Notes under the pieces: model-generated
Databases searched by the model: none
What the model saw: only the letters and a program-made list of their open reading frames with translations
Told to the model about the DNA's origin: nothing
Program-made: the position numbers and the translations under genes
Source: Kribbella italica
GTDB lineage: Bacteria > Actinomycetota > Actinomycetes > Propionibacteriales > Kribbellaceae
NCBI RefSeq assembly: GCF_014205135.1
Contig: NZ_JACHMY010000001.1
Span: forward strand, 2,108,001-2,172,000
Direction of reading: 5' to 3'
DNA: 64,000 bases
In this document: piece after piece, positions 25,981 through 34,681 of the stretch
Position numbering within the stretch: position 1 is the first letter of the stretch
Layout: each line of letters starts with the position of its first letter

Positions 25981-27102
25981 CTACCCCGCGTCGATCAGCA
26001 GGGGAATCGCCATCTCGTCCTCGGTCAGCGAGCCGTGCATGCCGATCAGCCCGGCCTCCTGCGGGAAGCGCGTCCCCGCGACCAGCGCGACCTGACCGAG
26101 CGACGCGACCACGATGTCGCCGATCCGCGGGCCGACCCGCTCCTCGACCGGCCCGAACCACCCGCGGTCAGCCGCCTCCGACCGCGACAGCACGAGCGCC
26201 CGATCGCCCAGCAGCTCGCGGTAGCGGTCGGCGACGTACGGCTCGGCGCCCGGGATGCAGTACAGATGCCGGAACCGCGACTCCCCGCCGATCAGCCGAA
26301 GCCCCTCGGTCAGCGTCGGGTCCGCGTCCAGATCGATCCGGTCCTCCGGCGCGACGTCGACCATCCCGTGATCGGCGACGACGACCAGTACGGCGTCCCG
26401 CGGCAGCGCCGACCGCACGCGCTGCGCGAACGAGTCGGCGGCGGTCAGCTCCTTGCGCCACTGCCAGGACTCACAGCCCTGCATGTGCCCGGTGTAGTCG
26501 AGCTGGGAGTCGTACACGTAAACCAGCGACGAGCTCCCCTCGCGGCTGGCGAACCTGGTCGCGTCCAGCCGGTCCTCGATCGTGTCCGCGCCACGATGCG
26601 CACTCCCCCGGAACGCCGCCGCGGTCAGCCCGGACTTGTCGAAGCGGGCCTTGCTCACGTTCCGCGTTGCCACCCCCGCGGCCGCGACCCGCTCGAACAC
26701 GGTCGGGTGCGGCTGCCAGCGCCGCGGATCCACCGGCGCGTCCCAGGCCAGGGCGTTCAGCAGAGCGCCGGTCTCCGGCACGATCGACGAGTACCCGACG
26801 ATCCCGTGCGCGCCCGGCGGCAGCCCGGTGCCGAGGCTGGTCAGGCTCGCCGCGGTCGTCGACGGTACGCCGGCGGTCAGCGCGCGAGCGGTCAGCGAGC
26901 TGAGGTACGGCGCTTGCTCGGGATGGCGACGCAGCAGGTTCCAGCCGAGACCGTCGAGCAGCAGTACGGCGTACCGGCTCGCCTCAGGCAGTTCGAGCTG
27001 ATTCCGCTCACCCGGCACCGAGAGCGCACCGGCGACCGAGGGCAGGACGTCGGCGAGCGACCCGCCGCCGTACGCGGGCAGTGTCGGCGTCGGGTCGCTC
27101 AC
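25981..27102 (-). CDS. Alkaline phosphatase superfamily protein (nucleotide pyrophosphatase-like), 373 aa
   Basis: Metal-dependent phosphodiesterase fold: first metal site in LLLDGLGWN, nucleophile Thr/Ser in VPSTTAASLTSLGTG, metal ligands in YVYDSQLDYTGH, VVADHGMV and IGMHGSLT. The order fits type I phosphodiesterase/nucleotide pyrophosphatases (PF01663). No signal peptide or membrane segment, so probably cytoplasmic. It starts five bases after the DUF5998 gene and so is its operon partner, a pairing also found in other actinobacteria. Natural substrate unknown. Confidence 0.88.
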   Translation of the reverse strand: MSDPTPTLPAYGGGSLADVLPSVAGALSVPGERNQLELPEASRYAVLLLDGLGWNLLRRHPEQAPYLSSLTARALTAGVPSTTAASLTSLGTGLPPGAHGIVGYSSIVPETGALLNALAWDAPVDPRRWQPHPTVFERVAAAGVATRNVSKARFDKSGLTAAAFRGSAHRGADTIEDRLDATRFASREGSSSLVYVYDSQLDYTGHMQGCESWQWRKELTAADSFAQRVRSALPRDAVLVVVADHGMVDVAPEDRIDLDADPTLTEGLRLIGGESRFRHLYCIPGAEPYVADRYRELLGDRALVLSRSEAADRGWFGPVEERVGPRIGDIVVASLGQVALVAGTRFPQEAGLIGMHGSLTEDEMAIPLLIDAG

Positions 27103-27107
27103 GACGG

Positions 27108-27722
27108 CTACTTCGTCGTCGCGAAGGACAGCGCCGCGGCGAAGTCGAGCACCTGCTGGATGCCGGCCGGGCCGTCGGCGGCCGCGCTGATCCGCAGCGA
27201 GATGTCGTCGGCGGCCACAGAACCGGTGTAGCCGTGGTCGGCCTCGCAGTTCGGGTCGGCGCAGACGGCCGGCTCGAGGTCGATCCGATTCACCATGCCC
27301 CAGCCGATCGTGAGCACGACCTCGCCACCGGCCGAGGCCGGGTCGGCCTTGGTCGAGGCGTACGCCGACGGGTTCGGGACGACGCGGTTCACCACGACGG
27401 CGTTCACCCGGTCGAGCGGGATCGCCTCGGTCGAGGTGGACGCGTACGGCGCCCGGATCAGGTCGTCCGCGGCGTGCTCGTCGGTGTGCCCGACGATCAG
27501 CCGGGTCGGGGTGAGCGCCAGGATGGTGATGTGGCGCCGGACCTCGTCACGGTCGAAGGTCGGCTCGTGCTGGAGCACGAAGGCCCGGATCGGCTCGCCG
27601 GCGATCGCGATCGCCAGCGAGTCCGTCACGACGTCGGGGTAGTAGCCGCACCGGTCGATCGCCTCGCGCAGAGCGGCAGAGGCGTCCGTGAGCTCCGGGA
27701 CCGGCGCATTCAGGTCACGCAT
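27108..27722 (-). CDS. DUF5998 family protein, 204 aa
   Basis: Conserved actinobacterial protein of unknown function. The chain starts with a helical region (SAALREAIDRCGYYPDVV), followed by a beta-rich domain with HEPTFDRDEVRRHITILALTPTRLIVGHTDEH and a C-terminal CxxPNC-like AVCADPNCEADHGYTG segment that may bind a metal. Length and order fit the family. AAGGAT at 27729-27734 stands where a leaderless -10 would be, but could also act as part of a ribosome site. First gene of a two-gene operon with the phosphodiesterase-like gene. Confidence 0.88.
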   Translation of the reverse strand: MRDLNAPVPELTDASAALREAIDRCGYYPDVVTDSLAIAIAGEPIRAFVLQHEPTFDRDEVRRHITILALTPTRLIVGHTDEHAADDLIRAPYASTSTEAIPLDRVNAVVVNRVVPNPSAYASTKADPASAGGEVVLTIGWGMVNRIDLEPAVCADPNCEADHGYTGSVAADDISLRISAAADGPAGIQQVLDFAAALSFATTK

Positions 27723-27728
27723 GCCCTC

Positions 27729-27734
27729 ATCCTT
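27729..27734 (-). promoter_or_regulatory. Possible leaderless -10 (DUF5998 gene)
   Basis: Minus-strand AAGGAT ends seven bases before the ATG at 27722, the same hexamer and distance as at 59957-59962. Confidence 0.4.
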
Positions 27735-27759
27735 GCATGCGCCGGTCCGGGGACTCCGG

Positions 27760-29667
27760 CTAACCCACGCTGGCCTTGCGCAGTACCGGTGCGCCGGCCG
27801 CTCCGGCGACCGCGACCAGAATCAGTCCGACCGCGACCTGACCGAACAGCAGCAGCACTCCCCAGTTGCCCTGGGTGATCACCTGCCCGCCGCTCAGCAG
27901 CAGCCCGCAGCACGCTCCGAAACCGACCACCGGCAGCCCGACTCCGACCACCGGTACGACGGCCGCGAGGCGCGACGAACGCTCGATCACCTTCAGTGGT
28001 ACGCCCGAGCGGCGAAGCGCCTTGGCCGGGCCCGCCTGGTCGAGCGCCGTACCGACCGCTCCGGCGGCGGTCGAGGCCGCTCCGGTGACGAAGACCAGTC
28101 CGAGCAGCAGCGCGACGCCCAGTCGCATGTCGAGGAACAGACCGGCCTGGTGCTGGTCCTTCTCGGCGTCGGTCAGCGGCACCCTTCCGGGGACGAGGTC
28201 GTAGAGCACGGTCCGGACGCCCTCGCGGTCGTTGCTCGCGACGACGATGTCGACGGTCTGGTCGCCGGTCGTGACCTGGCCCTTCAGACCGGCGCCGGCG
28301 AGCCGGGTCTTGGCGTCCTGGGCGACTTGGGACGTGCTGGCCTGGGACGTGTAGAAATCGAACGAGGCGTCCTTGCCGTCCCCGTTGATGCCGTACGGCA
28401 TGAACAGCGCCAGGAAACCGGTGACGAACCCGCTCAGTACGAGCGCGGCGACCGGCCGGAACGCGGCCTTCGGGTCGTCGACGAGGCGTCGGCCGGCGAG
28501 CAGCGCGACCGGGCCTTTCGCCGTACGGGCCAGGAACCTGCCGATGAGCTGGACGGCGAACGGACCGACCACGCGGACCGCGAGCGCGCCGAACCCGACG
28601 CCGATCACGAGCACGAGGATCGCGCCACCGGTGCCGACCACGGCGAGGATGATCGGGCCGACGACGAGCAGCGCGAGCCGGAGCGGCGTGATGCCCTTGC
28701 GCGTCTGGCCGCGGACGACGCCGAGCGGCGTGATGCTGACGCGGCCGAGGCCGATCAGCGCGCTCAGGACCGACAGCAGCGGTACGACGATGAGGACGAG
28801 CAGCACCAGCCACCAGCTGACGGTGAGGTCCTGGACGTACCAGCGGCCGCCGCCGATCGGGATTCGCGCGATCAACGGGCTGAGGACGGTGTAGCCGATC
28901 AGGCCGGCGACGGCACCGAAGAAGCCGAGGACGGCTTGCTCGACCGCGCTGAGCAGGAGGACCTGGCCGCGCGTCGCACCGGCGAGTCTCAACGCGGCGA
29001 GCCGGTGTTCGCGACGCTTGGCGGCGACACCGGCGGCCTGGCCCACGAGGCTGAGCACCGGGAACAGGACCAGCGCGATGCCGAAGGCAACGAATGCGAG
29101 CAGGGTCGCGATCCGCTGGTCGGTCGACGTACCGTGCCAGGTCTCGAGGTAGTTCGGACGATTGGTGGCTTGGAGCCCTGGCGCGTTCGGCTGCAGGCCG
29201 CGGATCGCGACCAGCTCGTCCGGCGAGGACAGGCCCGCGCTGGAGATCGTGCCGGTCGGTTGGGCCGTCTTGTAGCGCTTGGCGAGGTCCGGGCCCCAGA
29301 GCTTGGCGAGCGCGGGCGAGACGAACACCTCACCCGGTCTCGGCGCGTGGTCGAGTCCTGGCGGTGGTGGCAGCTCGGCGTTGCGCTGGTCGTCGGTGAC
29401 GGCGAGGTCGAGGCGCTGGAACGGCTTGCCGTCGACCATGTCGTCGACGTTCCTGGTCACGCCGACCGCCGTACGGGCATCGCCGTCGTCGCTGACCCGC
29501 CAGCCGATCCGGTCGTTGCGCTCGGTCAGCCCGAGCGTGCCGGCGATCAGGAACGTGATCAGCAACGCGACGATCGCGGTCGCGCCGAACGCCGCGCTGT
29601 TGGCGGCCCGCCCGCCAGGTCCCGGCCTGCGCACGAACCGCAGCCCGAGCGAGGTCATCGGATTCAT
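27760..29667 (-). CDS. FtsX-like ABC transporter permease, 635 aa
   Basis: Two FtsX permease units, each with several membrane helices. The first follows an extracellular domain of about 170 residues (LTERNDRIGWRVSDDG onward), and the segment KRREHRLAALRLAGATRGQV is the typical cytoplasmic helix of MacB/FtsX proteins. A second extracellular region is at about 430-500. The protein has about ten transmembrane segments in all. It forms an exporter or mechanotransmission complex with the ATPase encoded upstream (overlap ATGA at 29664-29667). Cargo unknown. Confidence 0.9.
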   Translation of the reverse strand: MNPMTSLGLRFVRRPGPGGRAANSAAFGATAIVALLITFLIAGTLGLTERNDRIGWRVSDDGDARTAVGVTRNVDDMVDGKPFQRLDLAVTDDQRNAELPPPPGLDHAPRPGEVFVSPALAKLWGPDLAKRYKTAQPTGTISSAGLSSPDELVAIRGLQPNAPGLQATNRPNYLETWHGTSTDQRIATLLAFVAFGIALVLFPVLSLVGQAAGVAAKRREHRLAALRLAGATRGQVLLLSAVEQAVLGFFGAVAGLIGYTVLSPLIARIPIGGGRWYVQDLTVSWWLVLLVLIVVPLLSVLSALIGLGRVSITPLGVVRGQTRKGITPLRLALLVVGPIILAVVGTGGAILVLVIGVGFGALAVRVVGPFAVQLIGRFLARTAKGPVALLAGRRLVDDPKAAFRPVAALVLSGFVTGFLALFMPYGINGDGKDASFDFYTSQASTSQVAQDAKTRLAGAGLKGQVTTGDQTVDIVVASNDREGVRTVLYDLVPGRVPLTDAEKDQHQAGLFLDMRLGVALLLGLVFVTGAASTAAGAVGTALDQAGPAKALRRSGVPLKVIERSSRLAAVVPVVGVGLPVVGFGACCGLLLSGGQVITQGNWGVLLLFGQVAVGLILVAVAGAAGAPVLRKASVG

Positions 29668-30374
29668 CGGTCGCTCACCCGGCCGTCGACAATCCGTACG
29701 ACGCGGTGGCAGCGCGCGGCGACCGCGTCGTCGTGCGTCACGACCACCACGGCCGCACCCCGATGCGTCGCGGCGCCGACCAGCAGATCGATCACCTGAG
29801 CCCCGGTCGCCGCATCCAGCGCCCCCGTCGGCTCGTCCGCGAACACCGCCTGCGGCTCCCCCACCAACGCCCGCGCGATCGCGACCCGCTGAGCCTGGCC
29901 TCCGGACAACTCCCCTGGCCTGCGTGTCGCCTCGTTGGCCAATCCCACCTGAGCCAGCATCCCCCGCGCCCGGGTGACCGCTTCCCGCCGTGACACCCCG
30001 TCGACCATCAACGGCAACGCCACATTCTCATCCGCCGGCAACTCCGCCAGCAGCTGATTGTCCTGAAACACAAACCCGAGCCGCCTTCTGCGCAGTACGG
30101 TCCTCTGCGCATCACTCAGCTGATCCACCCGCTCGCCGCCCAGCCACACCTCCCCCTGATCCGGCGTCAGGATCCCCGCCAGCACGTGCAGCAACGTCGT
30201 CTTCCCGTTCCCGCTGGGCCCCATCACCGCCAACGCCTCCCCCGGCCTGACCGCGACATCCACGCCGGCGAGTCCGACCACCTCTCCGTAGTACTTCACC
30301 AACCCCCACCCAGCCAACGCCGGCTGCTGGTTCTGGTGGGACATCTGCATCATGTGAGGACTGGGCTGAGTCAT
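29664..30374 (-). CDS. ABC transporter ATP-binding protein (MacB/LolD type), 236 aa
   Basis: Walker A GPSGNGKTT, Q-loop FVFQDNQLL, signature LSGGQAQRVAIAR, Walker B VFADEPTGALD and H-loop VVVTHDD, all intact. A Met/Gln/His-rich N-terminal tail precedes the domain. It powers the FtsX-like permease downstream. A CAGGGT hexamer at 30382-30387 lies in near-leaderless position before the ATG; no Shine-Dalgarno is evident. Confidence 0.92.
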   Translation of the reverse strand: MTQPSPHMMQMSHQNQQPALAGWGLVKYYGEVVGLAGVDVAVRPGEALAVMGPSGNGKTTLLHVLAGILTPDQGEVWLGGERVDQLSDAQRTVLRRRRLGFVFQDNQLLAELPADENVALPLMVDGVSRREAVTRARGMLAQVGLANEATRRPGELSGGQAQRVAIARALVGEPQAVFADEPTGALDAATGAQVIDLLVGAATHRGAAVVVVTHDDAVAARCHRVVRIVDGRVSDR

Positions 30375-30488
30375 ACCCCAAACCCTGTCGGCTTTGGACC
30401 ACGGCTACGTCGGCCCCGAGACCTGTCTCCCCATCGCCTTTAGGTCACCCGGCAGCCACTGTTCGTAGTCCCCAGGTAGTACGCCGCC

Positions 30489-31523
30489 CTAGCCGTTCGT
30501 GAAGGCTGAGGGGTAGGTGTCGCGGTAGCTGGGGAGGTGGCCGGCTGGCGAATCTACCGACTCGGCGGCCAGGACGCCGTGGACGATGGCTCGGGTGAGG
30601 CAGTGGGCGCCGGCGGCGAAGATTGTTTCCAGCTGGAGTAGCGCGGTGGGGTCGGTGACGCTCAGGCGTGGGGTGTCCTTGGGGGCGGTGGAGGCGGCGA
30701 AGACGGAGTCGCCGTCGACCAGGGTGTGGACGGGGTCGATGGCTCGGGCCAGGCCGTCGTGGGCGATCATCGCGAGGCGTTTGGCTGCGGCCTTGTCGAG
30801 TGAGGCGTCGGTGGCGATGACGGCGATGACTGTGTTCATGCCGGGGATCGGGCCGGTTGCGGTGGGTTGGGGCTCGGTGGGGGTGTTCAGTACGCCGTAC
30901 TCGTCGGCCAGGGCGGTGGATTCGCCGTACAGGCGGCCGGCGGGGCCGACGGCTGAGCCGGCGGCGTTGACGATGGCCAGGGCTCCGACTGTGGTGCCGT
31001 CGTCGAGGCGGACGCTGGCGGTGCCGGTGCCGCCTTTGAGGGCGCCTACGCGCGCGCCCGCGCCGGCGCCATGGTTGCCTTGGGCAACTGGGTCGTCGGT
31101 GGCGGCGGTGATGGCGTCTCGGCCCCAGTCGGCCGTCGGGCGGGCGGTGAAGCCGCCGCCGCGGCCGAGGTCGAAGATGACGGCGGTGGGGACGATCGGT
31201 ACGACGTCGCGCTCGCCTGCGCCGACGCGGACGCCTTCGCCGCGTTCCTCGAGCCAGGCCATGACACCCGCGGCGGTGTCGAGGCCGTAGGCGCTGCCGC
31301 CGGAAAGGACGATCGCGTTGACGCCGGGGTTGGCGTTGACCGGGTCGAGCAGGTCGGTCTCGCGGGTGCCGGGGGCGCCGCCGCGGACGTCGACGCCGGC
31401 GACCGCCGTACCGGGGAAGTAGACGACCGTCGTACCGGTCAGGTACGGCGGGTCGGTGCGTTCGACCTGCCCGACCAGTACGCCGGGGACGTCGGTGATC
31501 GCGTTGTGAGGACCTGGCTGCAT
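30489..31523 (-). CDS. P1 family peptidase (S58/DmpA-like), 344 aa
   Basis: N-terminal-nucleophile aminopeptidase of the DmpA/NylC type (PF03576). It opens with NAITDVPGVLVGQ, has the NAIVLSGGSAYGLD loop, GNHGAGAGARVGALKGGTGTAS near the middle and closing GAHCLTRAIVHGVL. Family precursors self-cleave into two chains; the exact nucleophile was not assigned here. The ATG at 31523 gives the family N-terminus; a longer upstream reading is antisense-like. It begins 17 bases after the TetR gene on the same strand and probably shares its transcript. Confidence 0.87.
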   Translation of the reverse strand: MQPGPHNAITDVPGVLVGQVERTDPPYLTGTTVVYFPGTAVAGVDVRGGAPGTRETDLLDPVNANPGVNAIVLSGGSAYGLDTAAGVMAWLEERGEGVRVGAGERDVVPIVPTAVIFDLGRGGGFTARPTADWGRDAITAATDDPVAQGNHGAGAGARVGALKGGTGTASVRLDDGTTVGALAIVNAAGSAVGPAGRLYGESTALADEYGVLNTPTEPQPTATGPIPGMNTVIAVIATDASLDKAAAKRLAMIAHDGLARAIDPVHTLVDGDSVFAASTAPKDTPRLSVTDPTALLQLETIFAAGAHCLTRAIVHGVLAAESVDSPAGHLPSYRDTYPSAFTNG

Positions 31524-31540
31524 GAGGTCTGTCTTAGCAC

Positions 31541-32080
31541 CTATGGCTTGAGCAGGCCGTCGAGGGCGGTGTGCAGGATGGGATCCACGTAGTCGGCCGG
31601 CGCGTGGATGGTGGCCAGGGCGACGACCATGTCGAAGATCTGCTCGAGGGTGAGGTCGTCGCGGACCTCTCCGGAGGCTTGGGCTGCCTCCAGGAGCGGC
31701 CGACCGGCGGCGAGGCCGGCTGCTCGGCCTTCGCCGAAGACGGATTCGTCGGTGCCGAGTTGGGTGAGCAACTCGGTGGCGACGTCGCGCTTGGCGGTGA
31801 TGAAGGCGGCGAAGCGCACCAGCCACGTACGCAGCGCAGCGCCGGCGGTCTCCCCTGCGGCGACCTCCGCGGCGGAGCACAGCGCGGCGACCTCGTCGGC
31901 GTACACGGCCTCCAGCAGTTCGCGGCGGCTGGGGAAGTTGCGGTAGAGGGTCGCCATCCCGACCCCGGCGCGGCGGGAGATCTCGGCCATCGAGGTCTCG
32001 CCGCCTTCGCTGAACGCCTGGCGCGCGGCGGCGAGGAGCTTGTCGCGGTTGCGTTGTGCGTCGGCGCGCTTGGCCGGCAC
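31541..32080 (-). CDS. TetR/AcrR family regulator, 179 aa
   Basis: Helix-turn-helix at about 10-55 (SMAEISRRAGVGMATLYRNFPSR split around the recognition helix), then a C-terminal ligand domain. A longer reading from an ATG at 32143 is possible, but its first 21 codons would be two near-copies of EAIHL encoded by operator-like direct repeats. GTG at 32080, five bases after AAGGAG, is the better start. Divergent from an aldo/keto reductase gene, which it likely represses together with itself and the downstream peptidase gene. Confidence 0.87.
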   Translation of the reverse strand: MPAKRADAQRNRDKLLAAARQAFSEGGETSMAEISRRAGVGMATLYRNFPSRRELLEAVYADEVAALCSAAEVAAGETAGAALRTWLVRFAAFITAKRDVATELLTQLGTDESVFGEGRAAGLAAGRPLLEAAQASGEVRDDLTLEQIFDMVVALATIHAPADYVDPILHTALDGLLKP

Positions 32081-32092
32081 CGGCTCTCCTTG

Positions 32093-32133
32093 TAAGTGGA
32101 TAGCCTGTCCGTTACTGTCTAAGTGGATAGCCT
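32093..32133. promoter_or_regulatory. Direct-repeat operator between TetR and aldo/keto reductase genes
   Basis: TAAGTGGATAGCCT occurs at 32093-32106 and again, identical, at 32120-32133, a 27-base register, about two and a half helical turns. Candidate paired binding sites for the adjacent TetR protein. Confidence 0.7.
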
Positions 32134-32183
32134 CTCCGGTCATGCTCCGGAGCCTACCTCAACCCCCGTGAAAGGGACTTCAG

Positions 32184-33203
32184 ATGGACTACCGCCCGCT
32201 CGGACGCACCGGCATCACCGTCAGCGAGCTCTGCCTCGGCGCGATGATGTTCGGCGGCGCCGGCAACCCCGACCACGACGCCTCGATCCGGATCATCCAC
32301 CGCGCGCTCGACGCCGGGATCAACTTCGTCGACACCGCCGACGTCTACTCGGCCGGTGAGTCGGAGGAGATCGTCGGCAAGGCCCTGGCCGACCGGCGCG
32401 ACGACATCGTCGTGGCGACCAAGGTCGGGCTGCCGTTCGACGACGACCCCAACCACCGCGGCGCGTCCCGGCGCTGGGTCGTCGAGTCGGTCGAACGGTC
32501 GCTGCGACGGCTCGGGACCGACTGGATCGACCTCTACCAGATCCACCGGCTCGATCCGGCCGTCGACATCGACGAGACGCTCGGCGCGCTGTCCGACCTC
32601 GTGGCGCAGGGCAAGATCCGCGCGTTCGGCGCCTCGACCGTGCCCGCGTCGGAGATCGTCGAGGCGCAGTGGGCCGCCGAGCGACGCGGCCGGGAGCGCT
32701 TCCGCACCGAGCAGCCGCCGTACTCGATCCTCGCCCGGGCGATCGAGAACGACGTCCTGCCGACCACCCTGCGGTACGGGATGGGCGTGCTCACCTACAG
32801 CCCGCTCGCGATGGGCTGGCTCACCGGCGGCTACCGGATCGACGCGGAGAAGCCGGAGTCGGGACGGGCCGGGCGGTTCCCCGCGCGGTTCGACCTCGGG
32901 CTGGAGGTCAACCAGCGCAAGCTCGCGGCGGCCGACGCACTCGCGAAGCTCGCCGAGGAGGCGGGGATGACGCTGATCGAGCTGGCGATCGCGTTCGTCG
33001 TACGGCATCCGGCGGTGACCTCGGCGATCATCGGTCCGCGCACGCTGGAGCACCTCGAGTCGCAGCTGCCGGCCGCCGGGATCGCGCTCTCCACGGAGGT
33101 GCTCGACCGGATCGACGAGATCGTGCCGCCGGGTGTCACGCTCAACGCCGAGGACAACATGTCGTTCACCTCGGCGTTGTCCGCGGCCGCGCGGAGGCGC
33201 TGA
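32184..33203 (+). CDS. Aldo/keto reductase, 339 aa
   Basis: TIM-barrel NADPH oxidoreductase with the full catalytic tetrad: Asp and Tyr in FVDTADVYSAGESE, Lys in VATKVG and His in YQIHRLD. The C-terminal IIGPRTLEHLESQL segment binds the cofactor phosphate. Similar to YhdN/AKR11-12 proteins that reduce aldehydes and ketones. AAAGGGA is the ribosome site. Divergent from a TetR gene with repeats between them, so expression is probably induced by a reactive carbonyl or other small molecule. Confidence 0.92.
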   Translation: MDYRPLGRTGITVSELCLGAMMFGGAGNPDHDASIRIIHRALDAGINFVDTADVYSAGESEEIVGKALADRRDDIVVATKVGLPFDDDPNHRGASRRWVVESVERSLRRLGTDWIDLYQIHRLDPAVDIDETLGALSDLVAQGKIRAFGASTVPASEIVEAQWAAERRGRERFRTEQPPYSILARAIENDVLPTTLRYGMGVLTYSPLAMGWLTGGYRIDAEKPESGRAGRFPARFDLGLEVNQRKLAAADALAKLAEEAGMTLIELAIAFVVRHPAVTSAIIGPRTLEHLESQLPAAGIALSTEVLDRIDEIVPPGVTLNAEDNMSFTSALSAAARRR

Positions 33204-33223
33204 TATTCGGTTGCCGTCGTCAC

Positions 33224-33229
33224 TAGCGT
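33224..33229 (+). promoter_or_regulatory. -10 of a (near-)leaderless promoter, DUF2087 gene
   Basis: TAGCGT, eight bases from its last base to the ATG at 33237; no Shine-Dalgarno. Confidence 0.5.
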
Positions 33230-33236
33230 GGTTGGC

Positions 33237-33749
33237 ATGAACGCCGATCAACTCTGTGGATTGCTGGCCGAACCGTCCCGCCTGCGGGTGTACTCCGCGG
33301 TGGTGCTCGGGGCGGGAAGTCCCGAGCAGGTCGCGGAGCGGACCGGGCTGGGGCCCGGGGTGGTCGCGAAGGCGCTGCAGCGGCTCGGGAAGAGCGCGCT
33401 GGTAGTTGCGGAGGGCAACGGTCTGCGGGCCGACGAGGGCGCGTTCAAAGACGCCGTACGGACGAGCCGGCCGGAGCGGGAGCCGCTCTCGGACGATCCG
33501 GAGCGCGACAATGTGCTGCGCTCGTTCATCCGCGACGGGAGGCTGACGCACTTCCCGACCGTGCCGGCGAAGTTCAAGGTGGTGCTGGAGTATCTCGCCG
33601 GCTCCTTCGAGCCCGGCCGCCAGTACGCCGAGCGCGAGGTCAACAAGATCCTCGAGCGGTGGCACGCCGACTACGCGACGCTGCGGCGGCAGTTGGTCGA
33701 CTACGGGCACCTCGATCGGGCGGACGGGATCTACACCCGGGCCGCCTGA
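33237..33749 (+). CDS. DUF2087 domain protein with N-terminal winged helix, 170 aa
   Basis: The first 70 residues form an ArsR-like winged helix (LLAEPSRLRVYSAVVLGAGSP, VAERTGLGPGVVAKALQRL). The last 80 match DUF2087: FPTVPAKFKVVLEYLAGSFEPGRQYAEREVN, then LVDYGHLDRADGIYTR. It is therefore a likely DNA-binding regulator. I prefer ATG 33237 to the GTG at 33228 because the latter overlaps the probable -10. Its end overlaps the convergent phosphotransferase gene by 19 bases. Confidence 0.85.
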   Translation: MNADQLCGLLAEPSRLRVYSAVVLGAGSPEQVAERTGLGPGVVAKALQRLGKSALVVAEGNGLRADEGAFKDAVRTSRPEREPLSDDPERDNVLRSFIRDGRLTHFPTVPAKFKVVLEYLAGSFEPGRQYAEREVNKILERWHADYATLRRQLVDYGHLDRADGIYTRAA

Positions 33750-34681
33750 GCCGCGCGTTCCAGTACGCCGGGTGCCGGCAGCGACTCGATCTGGCCGGCG
33801 ATGTTGCCGGCGGCGAACGCCCTGTGCTCGTCGGCGAGGTCGGAGTCGAGCGCGGCGGTCGTCTGCCCGTGCAGGTAGTTCAGCATGATCGCCAGCCCGG
33901 TCGCAAAGCTCTCCGGGCCGGTGATCTCGCCTGGTCCACCGGCGGCGCGGTACGCCGAGGCCAAACGCCGTACGGCGTGCTCGTCCGTCAGGTGGTTGAT
34001 CAGCAGGAACCCGAGCTCCCGGGCCGGGGGCAACGGTCCGACGTTGTCCCAGTCCACGAGATACGGGCCGTCGGCACCGATCAGCACGTTGGACGGCGTC
34101 AGGTCGCGATGGCACAGGACCAGTTCGCCGAGGCTTGTCGAGTTCACCAGGTCGGTGAGCTCGACGAGCCTCGGGACAGAGGCGGTCAGCTCGGGCGCTC
34201 GCTCGGCGAGCGCGGGCCAGTCGACGTCGACGCGGTGGTACCAGACATCGGTCTCCATCGGCCCGTCGGTCCACCCGACGAGGTGGATCGTCGCCATCTG
34301 CTCCGCCAGCCAGGCCAAGGTGTCGAGGTCGTCGCGGGACGGTACGACGCCGTCGATCCATTCGTACAGGCGCCAGCCGTCCGCGACGTAACAGCCGGAC
34401 GGCGTCGTCAGCGGCTCCGGGCTGGGCAGTCCGCAGGCTGCCCGGAAGGCGACCTCCCGACGGACGGCCGCCTCCTGAGGTGGACGCCAAAACGCTTCCT
34501 TGGCGGCGAACACACCGTGAAGGGTTTCGAGGCGCCAGACCGCACCCATCGCACCCCGCGCGACGCGGGTGAACGCAGCAGCCTCGCCCAGCCCGAACGC
34601 GGTCGCCAGCGCGCCGGCCATCGGCGGCAGCGCGCCCGACGAAGGTGACGAGGCAGGCGCCGCTGGATCCTCCGGCCTCAC
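33731..34681 (-). CDS. Aminoglycoside-phosphotransferase-like kinase (APH fold), 316 aa
   Basis: Protein-kinase-like fold with the Brenner motif CHRDLTPSNVL and metal-binding LVDWDNVG. An N-lobe Lys in FAAKEAFW is the probable ATP contact. Family members phosphorylate antibiotics, choline, homoserine or sugars; resistance should not be assumed. GTG at 34681 overlaps the stop of the Pat gene as GTGA, so it is translated with it. Confidence 0.87.
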   Translation of the reverse strand: MRPEDPAAPASSPSSGALPPMAGALATAFGLGEAAAFTRVARGAMGAVWRLETLHGVFAAKEAFWRPPQEAAVRREVAFRAACGLPSPEPLTTPSGCYVADGWRLYEWIDGVVPSRDDLDTLAWLAEQMATIHLVGWTDGPMETDVWYHRVDVDWPALAERAPELTASVPRLVELTDLVNSTSLGELVLCHRDLTPSNVLIGADGPYLVDWDNVGPLPPARELGFLLINHLTDEHAVRRLASAYRAAGGPGEITGPESFATGLAIMLNYLHGQTTAALDSDLADEHRAFAAGNIAGQIESLPAPGVLERAAQAARV

